Shown here in pieces: positions 56,168 through 64,000 of a stretch of 64,000 nt of DNA (positions within the stretch are counted from its first letter, which is position 1; the number at the start of each line of letters is the position of its first letter). The notes below the pieces were generated by a model that saw only the letters and a program-made list of their open reading frames with translations, did not search any database and had not been told where the DNA came from. The DNA lies in NCBI GenBank assembly GCA_041660045.1, contig JBAZXA010000008.1, forward strand, positions 62,001 to 126,000. Direction: 5' to 3'. Source of the DNA: WM-3-3 sp041660045. Lineage in GTDB: Bacteria > Pseudomonadota > Gammaproteobacteria > Methylococcales > Methylomonadaceae. The position numbers and the translations under genes were made by a program.

Positions 56168-56887
56168 TTAAAAAAACGCTTCCGGTATGATAATGATGTC
56201 CCCTGGTAATATCTTGACATTAGCCCGCAAATCTGTGTTATCAATCAAATCATCAATCCGAATACCAAACTGCTGAGTTTCACCATCTAGCTCACGAATG
56301 ATGCTTGCCCGGTTACCATCAGCGAATTGTCCCAAACCGCCAATTTTGATGACTAAATCTAATAGCGTCATATCACGTTCGTACGGAATAGACTGGGCAC
56401 TATAACGGCCAATGCTTCCACCACCAGAGCTACCGCCTCCACTAGAACTTCCACCACCGCCGCCAGAAGCTCCGCCTCGGCTGCCGCCTAATTGGCCAAT
56501 TATCCGCACTTGTTGTGTGTATACGCCTTTAAAGCCACCTACAATAATGACGACTTGAGGATCCCTAACGAATTTGGACAATTCTTTTTCCATTGTCCTA
56601 GCCAACTCTGATGGGGTTTTACCAGTGGCCAACAGATCTTCGGCTAAGGGTATAGTAATTTTTCCATCGGGTCTTACTGTAGCCGTGGTAGAAATATCAG
56701 GGTTGCCCCATACAAAGATATTGACACTATCACCAGGGCCAATTTTATAAGTGTAATCGGCAGAAACAGAAGCATCATCAGTAATAGGTGGGTAATTTGT
56801 ACAACCCGCCCCGAACAACACCAGCATCAGCGATGCTAATTTGATTATCTTTAACCCTCTCACAACGATGCCCTCTTCTTTCTTCAT
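56168..56887 (-). CDS. XrtA-associated exopolysaccharide export lipoprotein (Wza-like)
   Basis: Outer-membrane export lipoprotein with a polysaccharide-export domain (YKIGPGDSVNIFVWGNPDIS, TVRPDGKITIPLAEDLLATG) and an SLBB-like end (LLDLVIKIGGLGQFADGNRA). The signal ends GAGC; Gly at -3 is unusual for a lipobox. A Gly/Ser-rich insertion (GGSRGGASGGGGGSSSGGG onward, about 28 residues) interrupts the region before the SLBB part. I start at ATG 56887; GTG 56863 has a better ribosome site (AGAGGG) and would give a shorter signal peptide. It is 29 bp after the dehydrogenase. Confidence 0.9.
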   Translation of the reverse strand: MKKEEGIVVRGLKIIKLASLMLVLFGAGCTNYPPITDDASVSADYTYKIGPGDSVNIFVWGNPDISTTATVRPDGKITIPLAEDLLATGKTPSELARTMEKELSKFVRDPQVVIIVGGFKGVYTQQVRIIGQLGGSRGGASGGGGGSSSGGGSSGGGSIGRYSAQSIPYERDMTLLDLVIKIGGLGQFADGNRASIIRELDGETQQFGIRIDDLIDNTDLRANVKILPGDIIIIPEAFF

Positions 56888-56916
56888 AAAATTATAGTTT
56901 TCACTGAATACATGGG

Positions 56917-58200
56917 TTATAAGCGCCACAATTTAATGCCATCCGGAACCGCAGTGCGATCTAATTTTGCCTTTACATCAACAACAATACCTGTTTTTTG
57001 ATCCAATAATGATTCAATAAAGGCCCAGTCTTTGCTCAAAAAATATTCGTGAGGCACAGCAAGTAATATCGCTTGTGCTGGTTTTAATTCATTTTCATGC
57101 GTTAAATGTATACCATATTCCTCAACTATCTCATGAGAATCAGCCATTGGGTCAATAACCTGTAGCTGTACACCATAATCTTCCAACTCTTTATATATAT
57201 CAATAACACGGGTGTTTCTTATATCAGGTACATTTTCTTTAAACGTAAAGCCTAGAATAGTAACAATACAACCCTTGACACAAATGCCACTATTAATGAG
57301 TTGTTTTACAACCTGGGCGGCAATAAAACTGCCCATACTGTCATTGATGCTACGCCCAGCTAAAATTACTTGAGGGGTATAACCTAAAACTGCAGCTTTA
57401 TACGTTAAATAATATGGGTCTACACCTATGCAATGGCCACCGACTAATCCTGGATCGAATGGTAAAAAATTCCATTTCGTAGATGCGGCAGCCAATACAT
57501 CACGCGTGTCTATACCCATTTTATTAAAAATCAACGCTAATTCATTCATTAATGATATATTCAAATCGCGCTGGGTATTTTCAATGACTTTAGCCGCCTC
57601 AGCGACCTTAATGGTAGCAGCCTTATGGACACCCGCCGTAACCACTGAGGCATACACTTCAGCAACAATATCAAGCGTGCCCACGGTATCACCGGATACC
57701 ACTTTAGTGATCGTCTTAAAGGTATGTACTTTATCACCGGGATTAATACGCTCTGGGGAATAGCCCACGTTAAAATCGACCAACCATTTAAGGCCAGATT
57801 CGCGCTCTAGGACCGGAATGCAATCTTCTTCCGTAGCACCGGGATAAACTGTTGATTCATAGACGACTATATCGCCTTTTTTAAGTTGTTTGCCGACCGT
57901 AATAGACGCTTTTATTACGGGTGAAAGATCTGGCTGCTTTGCATTGTTAACAGGAGTAGGCACCGCGATGATATGGAAGTCAGCCAGCTTCAAATCTTCT
58001 GGTTGACAGGTATACAAAATTTTAACGGCAGATAACTCTTCTGGTGCGACCTCATTCGTGCGCTCTATGCCCTGTCTGAGTTCTTCAATGCGGACTGAAT
58101 TTATGTCAAAACCGATGACCTGCTGGGTTTTTCCGAACTCAACAGCTACGGGTAAACCCACATATCCTAAGCCAACAACCGAAATTTTCCTATTGTGCAT
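56917..58200 (-). CDS. tviB: TviB-like UDP-N-acetylhexosamine C6-dehydrogenase
   Basis: An NAD-dependent enzyme that oxidises C6 of a UDP-N-acetylhexosamine to the uronic acid. ISVVGLGYVGLPVAVEFGKT is the Rossmann start; GVDPYYLTY follows the catalytic Cys in VGGHCIGV; EAAKVIENTQRDLNISLMNE and TFKENVPDIRNTRV are further signatures. Length 427 is normal. The sequence resembles TviB/WbpO more than UDP-glucose dehydrogenase, so UDP-GlcNAc or UDP-GalNAc is the likely substrate. Two bases separate it from the epimerase gene. Confidence 0.9.
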   Translation of the reverse strand: MHNRKISVVGLGYVGLPVAVEFGKTQQVIGFDINSVRIEELRQGIERTNEVAPEELSAVKILYTCQPEDLKLADFHIIAVPTPVNNAKQPDLSPVIKASITVGKQLKKGDIVVYESTVYPGATEEDCIPVLERESGLKWLVDFNVGYSPERINPGDKVHTFKTITKVVSGDTVGTLDIVAEVYASVVTAGVHKAATIKVAEAAKVIENTQRDLNISLMNELALIFNKMGIDTRDVLAAASTKWNFLPFDPGLVGGHCIGVDPYYLTYKAAVLGYTPQVILAGRSINDSMGSFIAAQVVKQLINSGICVKGCIVTILGFTFKENVPDIRNTRVIDIYKELEDYGVQLQVIDPMADSHEIVEEYGIHLTHENELKPAQAILLAVPHEYFLSKDWAFIESLLDQKTGIVVDVKAKLDRTAVPDGIKLWRL

Positions 58201-58202
58201 AT

Positions 58203-59216
58203 TTATTTCTCAACCTTGTAAAAATCTTTATACCAATCAACAAAATTACTAATTCCAAGCGCTAATGGCGTAGCGGGTTTATAACCCAAATCAGTTACTA
58301 AATCAGTGACATCAGCGTAGGTATTAGGGACATCACCTAATTGTAGTGGAAGAAAATTTTTAATGGCTTCACAACCCAAATATTTTTCGAGCGTTTCTAT
58401 AAAAGTTAACAAATGTACAGGATTATTATTTCCGATGTTATATACCCTATACGGGGCGAGACTAGTACCTGGATCAGGCTGTTCACCACGCCAAGCACTA
58501 TTGGCTTGTGCGGGCTGGTCGATGACACGGATGACACCTTCAACTATGTCATCCACATAGGTAAAGTCGCGTTGATGATTACCATAATTGAACACATCTA
58601 TTGGCTTGCCTTCCAAAATATTGCGGGTAAACATAAAAAGCGACATGTCTGGTCGGCCCCACGGCCCATAGACTGTAAAAAAACGCAAACCTGTTGTTGG
58701 TAAAGCGTATAAATGGCTATAAGTATGTGCCATTAGCTCATTAGCTTTTTTACTGGCGGCATATAACGATACCGGATGATCAACATTATCATGTACAGAA
58801 AAAGGCATACTGGTATTAGCACCATAAACAGAACTTGATGAAGCGTATGCCAAATGTTCAATTTTGTTATGCCGGCATGCTTCCAATATATTCATAAAGC
58901 CCACTATATTGGAATCTATATAAGCATGTGGGTTAGTCAAGGAATATCGCACTCCTGCCTGCGCCGCCAAATGCATTACCCGCTGCACACCTTCGGTTAT
59001 AAATAAGTTTTCAACAGCTTTAGAATCCGCAATTTCTAGCTTCAAAAACTTAAACTTCCCATAATCTTGCAATCTAGCCAGTCTTGCGAGTTTTAAATTT
59101 ACGTCATAATAATCATTAAGATTATCCACCCCAACAACTTCATCACCCCGCTCCAGCAATCTTATGCTAAGCGCCGAACCAATAAAACCCGCAGCCCCTG
59201 TCACCAGTATCTTCAA
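58203..59216 (-). CDS. UDP-glucuronate 4-epimerase-like short-chain dehydrogenase
   Basis: An extended SDR (337 residues) with the Rossmann motif GAAGFIGSALSIRLLERGDE, VDNLNDYYDVNLKLARLARL typical of UDP-GlcA 4-epimerases, the Tyr-x3-Lys site in SLYAASKKANELMAH, and RFFTVYGPWGRPDMSLFMFT. It should interconvert a UDP-uronate and its C4 epimer. Next to a TviB-like dehydrogenase it may work on the N-acetylated uronate (TviC-like role) or on UDP-GlcA. It follows the TPR lipoprotein after 39 bp. Confidence 0.9.
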   Translation of the reverse strand: MKILVTGAAGFIGSALSIRLLERGDEVVGVDNLNDYYDVNLKLARLARLQDYGKFKFLKLEIADSKAVENLFITEGVQRVMHLAAQAGVRYSLTNPHAYIDSNIVGFMNILEACRHNKIEHLAYASSSSVYGANTSMPFSVHDNVDHPVSLYAASKKANELMAHTYSHLYALPTTGLRFFTVYGPWGRPDMSLFMFTRNILEGKPIDVFNYGNHQRDFTYVDDIVEGVIRVIDQPAQANSAWRGEQPDPGTSLAPYRVYNIGNNNPVHLLTFIETLEKYLGCEAIKNFLPLQLGDVPNTYADVTDLVTDLGYKPATPLALGISNFVDWYKDFYKVEK

Positions 59217-59255
59217 AACATCCCCCTTATTCGCCTTTAGTATTTAGCAAAAATG

Positions 59256-61685
59256 CTAACCGCCCCTGGATTTGCCTATAATTTCTTGTAATAGTTTTTC
59301 TGCTATAACCTTATCCACTTGCGATCCTTTTTTTTCTGCCAAATCAATTGCTTGTTTAATTTCAGAAATAGCCATGCCATTATTGCCATTTTTAAAATGA
59401 GCAACCCCCAAGTGGTAACGAAAAATAGGTTCCTCAGGTTCAGCAATGATAATTTGATTAAGAATTTTTAAACCTTCTGCTAGATTACCCTGCTTGATTA
59501 ATGCCCAAGCGTAAGTATCCCGATAATTAAGCTGGTATGATTCTTTAAATTTTTCCACCAATGCAAAAGCTTTATCAATATCCTCGCTGCCAGTGGGATG
59601 ATCGATTAAAAGTGTCGCTAAGTTATTGGCAGCGATATCTAAGTCCTGGTTTTTCTCCAATAATGCCTGGTATATGGATTTTGCCACGGTAAAATCACCC
59701 TCAATTTCAAAGAGTGAAGCCTGTGCCAAAGCTAATGCTAAATTATCAGGGTATCGCCTTAAGCCATCTTGATAAGCTTGCATGGCAGCCTTTGTATTAT
59801 TCTGACCAAGCCTAAGCTTAGCCAATTCAATATAAACCACAGGCTCTGCCGTTTGTTTTTTTATCAACGCCTCTAGCAGAATAGAGGCTTTATCAAATTG
59901 TTTATCGAGTACCAATAACTCACTTAACAATAAACTTGCTGATAATATTTGTTGGTCATTAACAAGGAGTTGATTTAGATAAGTCTCCATGTCATTACGC
60001 TTACCGAGGGCTTCATAACTTTGAGCCATGGCCCGTAACGCTTGCTTGTGTTCCGGTAACTGCTTAAGCAACTCTTTATAGAGGTCAATTGCTTTTACGA
60101 AATCCCCTTGCTGTTGGTAAAGCTGGGCTTCAAGAAATTTAGCTAAGTTTGCTGAATATGGACTAGCACTTTCAGCTATTGCCGTAATGGTCTTTTGTGC
60201 AAACTCCCATTCTTTTTCAAGGATCGACAATTGCGCCAATTTTTCTAACACAAATAATGTATTAGGCCCGTTCACGCTTAATGCCCTTAGCAATAAGGTT
60301 TTAGCATATTTATAATTTTTAAGCCCCATGGCATCGCCATAAACAAAGGCTAAAGCTTGCAAATTGGCAGGATTTAATTCCAGGGTCTTTTTAAAGTTTT
60401 CTTCTGCAAGCTTTCTGTTATTTGTAATAAGGTAAAGTTGGCTAAGTAAAACTAAAGCTTCTTCATTTTCCGCATTACTCCACAACACCTTATTTAAGAT
60501 ATCAGTAGCCTCAGCATATTGTTTACTTTCCAACCAAAGTCTAGCTTGTAAAACTTTAGCATTGTTATAGTTTGGATTAACCGTCAGAATCTCATCAATT
60601 ACCTGTTGCGCTAACACCCTGTTTTTTTCTTCAAAAGCCACTTTTGCCCGCAACGTTTTTGCAATCAAGCCCGTTTCAGAGTTTTTCTCAAGATCGATGA
60701 CTCTTGCAAGTGTCTCTTTAACCTCTTCAAATCGGCCTCTTGATACCATCCAATCCGAAAGGTATAACAACATTTTGGGCTCATTTTTATGATAATCGAT
60801 AAAATCTTGGTATCGAGCGGTAACTTTTATTGGATTTGTCGCTTGCAAAAAATCTAGCAGTAATAACTTTGGTTCTGGCTTGCCATGTTTAGCCTCAACC
60901 ATCTGCTCCAAAATAGATTCAGCTTTATCTTGTTGATGCGCTTGTAAATATATTTTGACTAATGTCAGCTTATACTGATCGTTATCGGGTGTTAGATCGA
61001 TCAATTTCAGATAGTCTGCAATGACGTTTTCTGCATTATTTAATTTTGCATTCAGTTGCGCCTTAAATAAATACAAAGCTGTGTTTTTTGCGTCTATGTT
61101 TAGACCTGTATCAATTAAATGCAAGGCTTCATTAAGCTTATTGTCACGCGCATATAGCGTCGCCTTTAACAACAAGGCATCAATATATTGGGGATTAATT
61201 TTTATAATTTCGTCAACAAGGGCAAAGGCCTCATTTAACTTATTTTGGTTAACTTGCACAGAAGCCTTTAAGATCATGGCCTCTAAATTACGGCTGTCTA
61301 TGGCCAATACGGATTCTGCTTGATTTAGGCCAGCTTCTGGTTCGCCGAGCAACAATTGGACTTTTCCTAATTTCAATTTAGCATCAATATTATCGGGTGC
61401 CAACTCAACTGCTTTTAGTAAATTATCCCGCATTGCTTTGAATTGCTTATTTTTTTCATCCATCAAAGCTAGATAATAATAAGTATCCGCGGTATTTTGA
61501 TCAGCTTGGCTAGAAGTCTTTAATTCCAGTTTTGCCTTATCAAATTCTCCTTTTTTATAAAGCTCAATACCCCGTTGCAGATGGTCTTTTGCTTCTTGTT
61601 CCGGACTATTACAGCCAGCTAACACCATAACGCTTAAACATGATGTCAGGAATAACTGTATTTTATAAAATTTAAAATTCATCAT
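59256..61685 (-). CDS. XrtA-associated TPR-repeat lipoprotein (PrsT-like)
   Basis: About 809 residues. The signal peptide ends in a clear lipobox (VMVLAGCNS) and the whole mature protein is a string of some 20 TPR motifs (for example HLQRGIELYKKGEFDKAKLE at the start and FRYHLGVAHFKNGNNGMAIS near the end). It matches the PEP-CTERM-associated TPR lipoprotein family, though somewhat shorter than members I recall. It probably holds periplasmic parts of the export machine together. GTG-ATG-ATG starts at 61688/61685/61682 are alternatives. The 223 bp upstream are AT-rich and should carry a promoter. Confidence 0.92.
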   Translation of the reverse strand: MMNFKFYKIQLFLTSCLSVMVLAGCNSPEQEAKDHLQRGIELYKKGEFDKAKLELKTSSQADQNTADTYYYLALMDEKNKQFKAMRDNLLKAVELAPDNIDAKLKLGKVQLLLGEPEAGLNQAESVLAIDSRNLEAMILKASVQVNQNKLNEAFALVDEIIKINPQYIDALLLKATLYARDNKLNEALHLIDTGLNIDAKNTALYLFKAQLNAKLNNAENVIADYLKLIDLTPDNDQYKLTLVKIYLQAHQQDKAESILEQMVEAKHGKPEPKLLLLDFLQATNPIKVTARYQDFIDYHKNEPKMLLYLSDWMVSRGRFEEVKETLARVIDLEKNSETGLIAKTLRAKVAFEEKNRVLAQQVIDEILTVNPNYNNAKVLQARLWLESKQYAEATDILNKVLWSNAENEEALVLLSQLYLITNNRKLAEENFKKTLELNPANLQALAFVYGDAMGLKNYKYAKTLLLRALSVNGPNTLFVLEKLAQLSILEKEWEFAQKTITAIAESASPYSANLAKFLEAQLYQQQGDFVKAIDLYKELLKQLPEHKQALRAMAQSYEALGKRNDMETYLNQLLVNDQQILSASLLLSELLVLDKQFDKASILLEALIKKQTAEPVVYIELAKLRLGQNNTKAAMQAYQDGLRRYPDNLALALAQASLFEIEGDFTVAKSIYQALLEKNQDLDIAANNLATLLIDHPTGSEDIDKAFALVEKFKESYQLNYRDTYAWALIKQGNLAEGLKILNQIIIAEPEEPIFRYHLGVAHFKNGNNGMAISEIKQAIDLAEKKGSQVDKVIAEKLLQEIIGKSRGG

Positions 61686-61911
61686 CACAATAGGCTTAAT
61701 TTAGTGTTCATTAATTGACTCGACATTAATAGGGTATAATATTATATATAAATCATATAGTTATTATTAATCAACACAATAAGACAAGCAGACTTTACCT
61801 TACTGACTGCATAAAGGTTATCTTATAAAAGCTTGCTAAAAAATGAATTAATAGGTCTTTTGATAAATATAGTAGAAAATACAATGCAGACCTATCTAGC
61901 TTAATAAAATC

Positions 61912-62838
61912 TTAAAGGAATTGGCTAATATCGACAGCCGTGCTTTCAAAAATTGCCACCCGTAATTTATCCGCCTCAACGGCTGGATCCATTAGCTCTG
62001 TTGGGTTAGAAAGCACACCTTTAAAACGTGAAATTCCCCCTGCTTTACGTTCTAAGACTACATCCCTGATAATTTTCCAACTTATCTCTTGCATATCTTC
62101 AGCAAATGCAAACACCATGGCCAAGTCACAGATATTATTAATCAACCTGGGTACGCCTTCCGTAAAATAAAATACCGCGGCACAGCCTGATTCATCAAAA
62201 ATAGAGGCCTTACCACCAGCAATTTGAAGCCTATGTGCTATATAGTGCTTAGTTTCTTCATAATTTAAAGATTTAAGATGGTACTCGATAGATATACGCT
62301 GGGCGAATTGAACTAATTCTGGCATATTTAATTTGTCTAACAATTCTGGCTGCCCTACCAAAATTAGCTGTAACAGGACATCTTGCTTAATATTGATATT
62401 CGATAATAAGCGTAATTCTTCTAATGTTTCTATATCCATATTTTGGGCTTCATCAACAATCAAGATAACCCTGCGGTTCTTTTGGTTTTGCTCCATAACA
62501 AATTTTGCAAAAAGTTGGTAACGCCCGGCCTTATCATCGGCTTTATGGCTAATATCAAAAGAAGCTAATACCCATGTCAGTAGATCGCCAAAAGACTTAT
62601 GGGTATTTGTTATCAAGCCTATCGCACATTGATCCTGTACCTTACCCAACATACTTCTAATTAACGTAGTTTTACCGGAACCAATTTCTCCAGAAATTAC
62701 CGTAATTCCTGCCTGACTGACTAAACCATATTGTAGAGTGGACAAAGCCCGCTTATGTTTAGGGCTCAAATATAGAAAATCAGGATCCGGCACAAGCGAA
62801 AAAGGCTTTTTTTTCAATCCAAAAAAACTTGTGTACAT
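61912..62838 (-). CDS. XrtA-associated AAA ATPase (ExeA-like)
   Basis: An ExeA/GspA-related ATPase starting with the family signature YTSFFGLKKKPFSLVPDPDF followed by LYLSPKHKRALS. Walker A is ISGEIGSGKTTLIRSML and Walker B LIVDEAQNM; sensor segments LLSNINIKQDVLLQLILVGQ and GVPRLINNICDLAM follow. At 308 residues it ends soon after the AAA part. The family lies in XrtA loci next to the TPR lipoprotein and is thought to power or regulate secretion. It is the most upstream gene of the minus-strand core. Confidence 0.93.
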   Translation of the reverse strand: MYTSFFGLKKKPFSLVPDPDFLYLSPKHKRALSTLQYGLVSQAGITVISGEIGSGKTTLIRSMLGKVQDQCAIGLITNTHKSFGDLLTWVLASFDISHKADDKAGRYQLFAKFVMEQNQKNRRVILIVDEAQNMDIETLEELRLLSNINIKQDVLLQLILVGQPELLDKLNMPELVQFAQRISIEYHLKSLNYEETKHYIAHRLQIAGGKASIFDESGCAAVFYFTEGVPRLINNICDLAMVFAFAEDMQEISWKIIRDVVLERKAGGISRFKGVLSNPTELMDPAVEADKLRVAIFESTAVDISQFL

Positions 62839-63155
62839 GATTGATTTTTTAAATAAGAAGTATTAATTAAATGAAACTTTAAATAGGCAAATTTAGCATA
62901 GATTAAGGCTAATTCCCCGCACAACTCTACATATCATAGCACTGCCGAAAAAGTTCACACATTTGCTTACATAACTACCGTCAAATATATAGCGAAACAA
63001 AAAAAAAATTCTACTCAAAATTACACATAATTATCTTTGCCCTAATAATATTTAATGCTACTATTGGCTGCAGCAGTAAGTTTGACCCAACTTTTAATCT
63101 AGTTGGAATTTGTAAAGCCAAGTTATTTGGCTCTTTTAATGTATAAGAGTGTAAT
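62839..63155. other. Divergent promoter region between the ATPase and cspA
   Basis: 317 bp, AT-rich, no gene. The right half should be the cold-shock gene's promoter and 5' leader. A short hairpin (GCCAA-N5-TTGGC, about 63117-63131) lies in that leader, which fits the structured leaders of cold-shock mRNAs. I see no convincing sigma-54 (-24/-12) site. Confidence 0.5.
63037..63064 (+). promoter_or_regulatory. Possible cspA promoter
   Basis: TTGCCC (63037-63042) and TACTAT (63059-63064) are 16 bp apart, each about four of six to the sigma-70 consensus. This would give a leader of about 85 bases before ATG 63156. An alternative -35 TTGACC near 63078 lacks a good partner. Confidence 0.25.
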
Positions 63156-63365
63156 ATGTCAGAGCAAGTTGTAGGTACCGTTAAATGGTTCAATGATGAA
63201 AAAGGTTTTGGATTTATTGAACAAGAAGGTGGCAAAGATGTTTTTGTACATCACAGTGCAATTAACGGCACCGGACGCAAAACATTGCGTGAAGGCCAAA
63301 AAGTTACTATGCAAGTAACCCAAGGTCAAAAAGGGCCACAAGCTGAGAATGTAACCCCAGCTTAG
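63156..63365 (+). CDS. cspA: CspA-family cold-shock protein
   Basis: A 69-residue single-stranded nucleic-acid-binding protein that keeps RNA unstructured. The RNP1 motif KGFGFIEQ and RNP2 motif VFVHHSAI are both present, after GTVKWFNDE. Family length is standard. The gene is alone on the plus strand, followed by a strong hairpin. The paralogue type (CspA, C, D or E) cannot be told from sequence alone. Confidence 0.95.
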   Translation: MSEQVVGTVKWFNDEKGFGFIEQEGGKDVFVHHSAINGTGRKTLREGQKVTMQVTQGQKGPQAENVTPA

Positions 63366-63377
63366 AAAAAATGTTCT

Positions 63378-63415
63378 AATGGAGCCCAAAACCTTAATTG
63401 TTTTTGGGCTCCATT
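63378..63415 (+). terminator. Strong hairpin after cspA (14-bp stem)
   Basis: AATGGAGCCCAAAA (63378-63391) pairs perfectly with TTTTGGGCTCCATT (63402-63415), ten-base loop. It lies 13 bp after the cspA stop and is flanked by an A-run upstream. A long T-run after the stem is lacking, so it may work as a weak terminator or a 3' stabiliser. Confidence 0.7.
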
Positions 63416-63445
63416 TGGACAGCTTTGTCTTCTTTAGGATATTGT

Positions 63446-63477
63446 TAACGGCTTAATAGTTAGCTATTAAGCCGTTA
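63446..63477. terminator. Second perfect hairpin (14-bp stem) after cspA
   Basis: TAACGGCTTAATAG (63446-63459) pairs with CTATTAAGCCGTTA (63464-63477), four-base loop TTAG. It is the most stable-looking structure in the intergenic region and a likely transcription stop. Confidence 0.6.
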
Positions 63478-63488
63478 TTCTAAATATG

Positions 63489-63520
63489 CCTAACATATAA
63501 ACTTAACATCTATTGTTAGG
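63489..63520. repeat. Third hairpin (7-bp stem) in the cspA-ettA gap
   Basis: CCTAACA (63489-63495) pairs with TGTTAGG (63514-63520), followed by TTTCT. It is weaker than its neighbours and could be chance, but it continues the row of inverted repeats. Confidence 0.35.
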
Positions 63521-63553
63521 TTTCTATGTTAGCGCGAGTGAATAAAACATTTT

Positions 63554-63590
63554 CTTATATCAATGACCTAGCAGATGCCATTGATATAAG
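63554..63590. repeat. Fourth hairpin (12-bp stem) in the cspA-ettA gap
   Basis: CTTATATCAATG (63554-63565) pairs with CATTGATATAAG (63579-63590), 13-base loop. The remaining 213 bp to ettA are AT-rich without a clear gene; only a 22-codon frame at 63649 is present. Confidence 0.5.
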
Positions 63591-63774
63591 TAAACATAGT
63601 TTTTGTACCACTTAAAAACCGCCACATTACGCTAATATTTACTTAGCATGTCTAATGATTTAGATCCATTATTTAAGGCAACATTGAAATTAAAAAACAA
63701 TTTCTTTGACCGATGATACGCCTTGTGAATTATTATTAAATAATCTTAAGATAAGCCAACTTGCCTAGCCCACC

Positions 63775-63780
63775 TATAAT
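63775..63780 (+). promoter_or_regulatory. TATAAT -10 box before ettA
   Basis: A perfect TATAAT lies 23 bp upstream of ATG 63804. No good -35 is found 16-18 bp further up, so the site is likely but incomplete. Confidence 0.35.
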
Positions 63781-63803
63781 CCAAAAATAAACTTTTAAAG
63801 CAA

Positions 63804-64000
63804 ATGGCACAATATATCTATTCTATGAACCGGGTCGGAAAAATTGTCCCACCCAAAAAATTTATTCTTAAAGACATTTCCTTATCTTTTTTTCCTGGCG
63901 CTAAAATAGGTGTCTTAGGCTTGAACGGTTCCGGAAAATCGACTCTACTAAAGATTATGGCAGGCATCGATAAGGAAATCGAAGGCGAAGCTATTCCACT
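63804..64000 (+). CDS. ettA: Energy-dependent translational throttle protein EttA (5' part)
   Basis: The first 65 codons of an ABC-F ATPase that binds the ribosomal E site and couples initiation to cellular energy. AQYIYSMNRVGKIVPPKKFI is the EttA start, and Walker A reads GLNGSGKST, followed by LKIMAGIDKEIEGEA, all close to known EttA. The gene runs off the window's right end. It does not belong to the glycan region and marks its border with housekeeping DNA. Confidence 0.96.
   Translation, partial: MAQYIYSMNRVGKIVPPKKFILKDISLSFFPGAKIGVLGLNGSGKSTLLKIMAGIDKEIEGEAIP

Noticed and set aside
57428..57763. A 111-codon plus-strand frame inside the dehydrogenase
   Set aside because: It is antisense to the catalytic-Cys region of the TviB-like gene; composition is that of a mirror frame.
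61741..61895. TATAAT-like boxes and an 8-bp inverted repeat upstream of the TPR lipoprotein
   Set aside because: The region is so A/T-rich that such matches are expected by chance; no matching -35 or sigma-54 site was found.

Overview
The window looks like the chromosome of an AT-rich gammaproteobacterium. The organism call is inference: ettA and a CspA-type gene at the right edge are gammaproteobacterial in style, and an XrtA (exosortase A)-associated exopolysaccharide locus of this kind is common in methanotrophs of the order Methylococcales. Nearly the whole window is a cell-surface glycan region. I saw no tRNA, rRNA, CRISPR array or intact insertion sequence.

Layout. (1) 0.07-5.1 kb: a membrane sulfatase-fold protein, a 1.2 kb stretch with a decayed gene fragment, a GT39-type membrane glycosyltransferase and a scrap resembling a RelE toxin. 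(2) 5.2-11.8 kb, minus strand: the XrtA-type initiating sugar transferase, a trypsin-like protease, a 1094-residue protein fusing three VanZ-like units to an O-antigen ligase, and a GT2 enzyme. (3) 11.9-33.7 kb, plus strand: an O-antigen/capsule island with an ABC exporter (Wzm/Wzt), about a dozen glycosyltransferases, two methyltransferases, an acyltransferase, an acetylesterase, a polysaccharide deacetylase and a tandem pair of paralogous glycosyltransferases. (4) 33.7-37.7 kb, plus strand: an O-glycosylation-ligase-like membrane protein, a transglutaminase-fold protein and an asparagine-synthetase homologue without the glutaminase cysteine. (5) 37.7-62.8 kb, minus strand: the XrtA exopolysaccharide core. 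In transcription order it holds the ATPase, TPR lipoprotein, nucleotide-sugar enzymes, export lipoprotein, chain-length regulator, tyrosine kinase, outer-membrane protein, UDP-GlcNAc 2-epimerase, deacetylase, FemAB protein, two glycosyltransferases and the amidotransferase. An HPr-rel-A module follows (exported protein, PqqD-like protein, HprK-related kinase, nucleotidyltransferase), then two more glycosyltransferases and a PaaK/CapK-like ligase. (6) 63.1-64 kb: a cold-shock gene, a run of hairpins and the start of ettA.

How it fits together. The core locus should make nucleotide sugars (WecB, TviB-like, UDP-GlcA 4-epimerase-like), start chains on undecaprenyl phosphate (5161-6549), extend them, and control length and export through the Wzz-like, kinase and Wza-like proteins. 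The Wzm/Wzt island probably exports a second glycan. Two points stand out. The exosortase gene that names the core locus is not in the window. And a PqqD-like chaperone, an HprK-like kinase, a nucleotidyltransferase, a transglutaminase-fold protein and a glutaminase-dead asparagine synthetase occur within 9 kb, a parts list resembling lasso-peptide tailoring. This may be a peptide or protein modification system embedded in a glycan locus.
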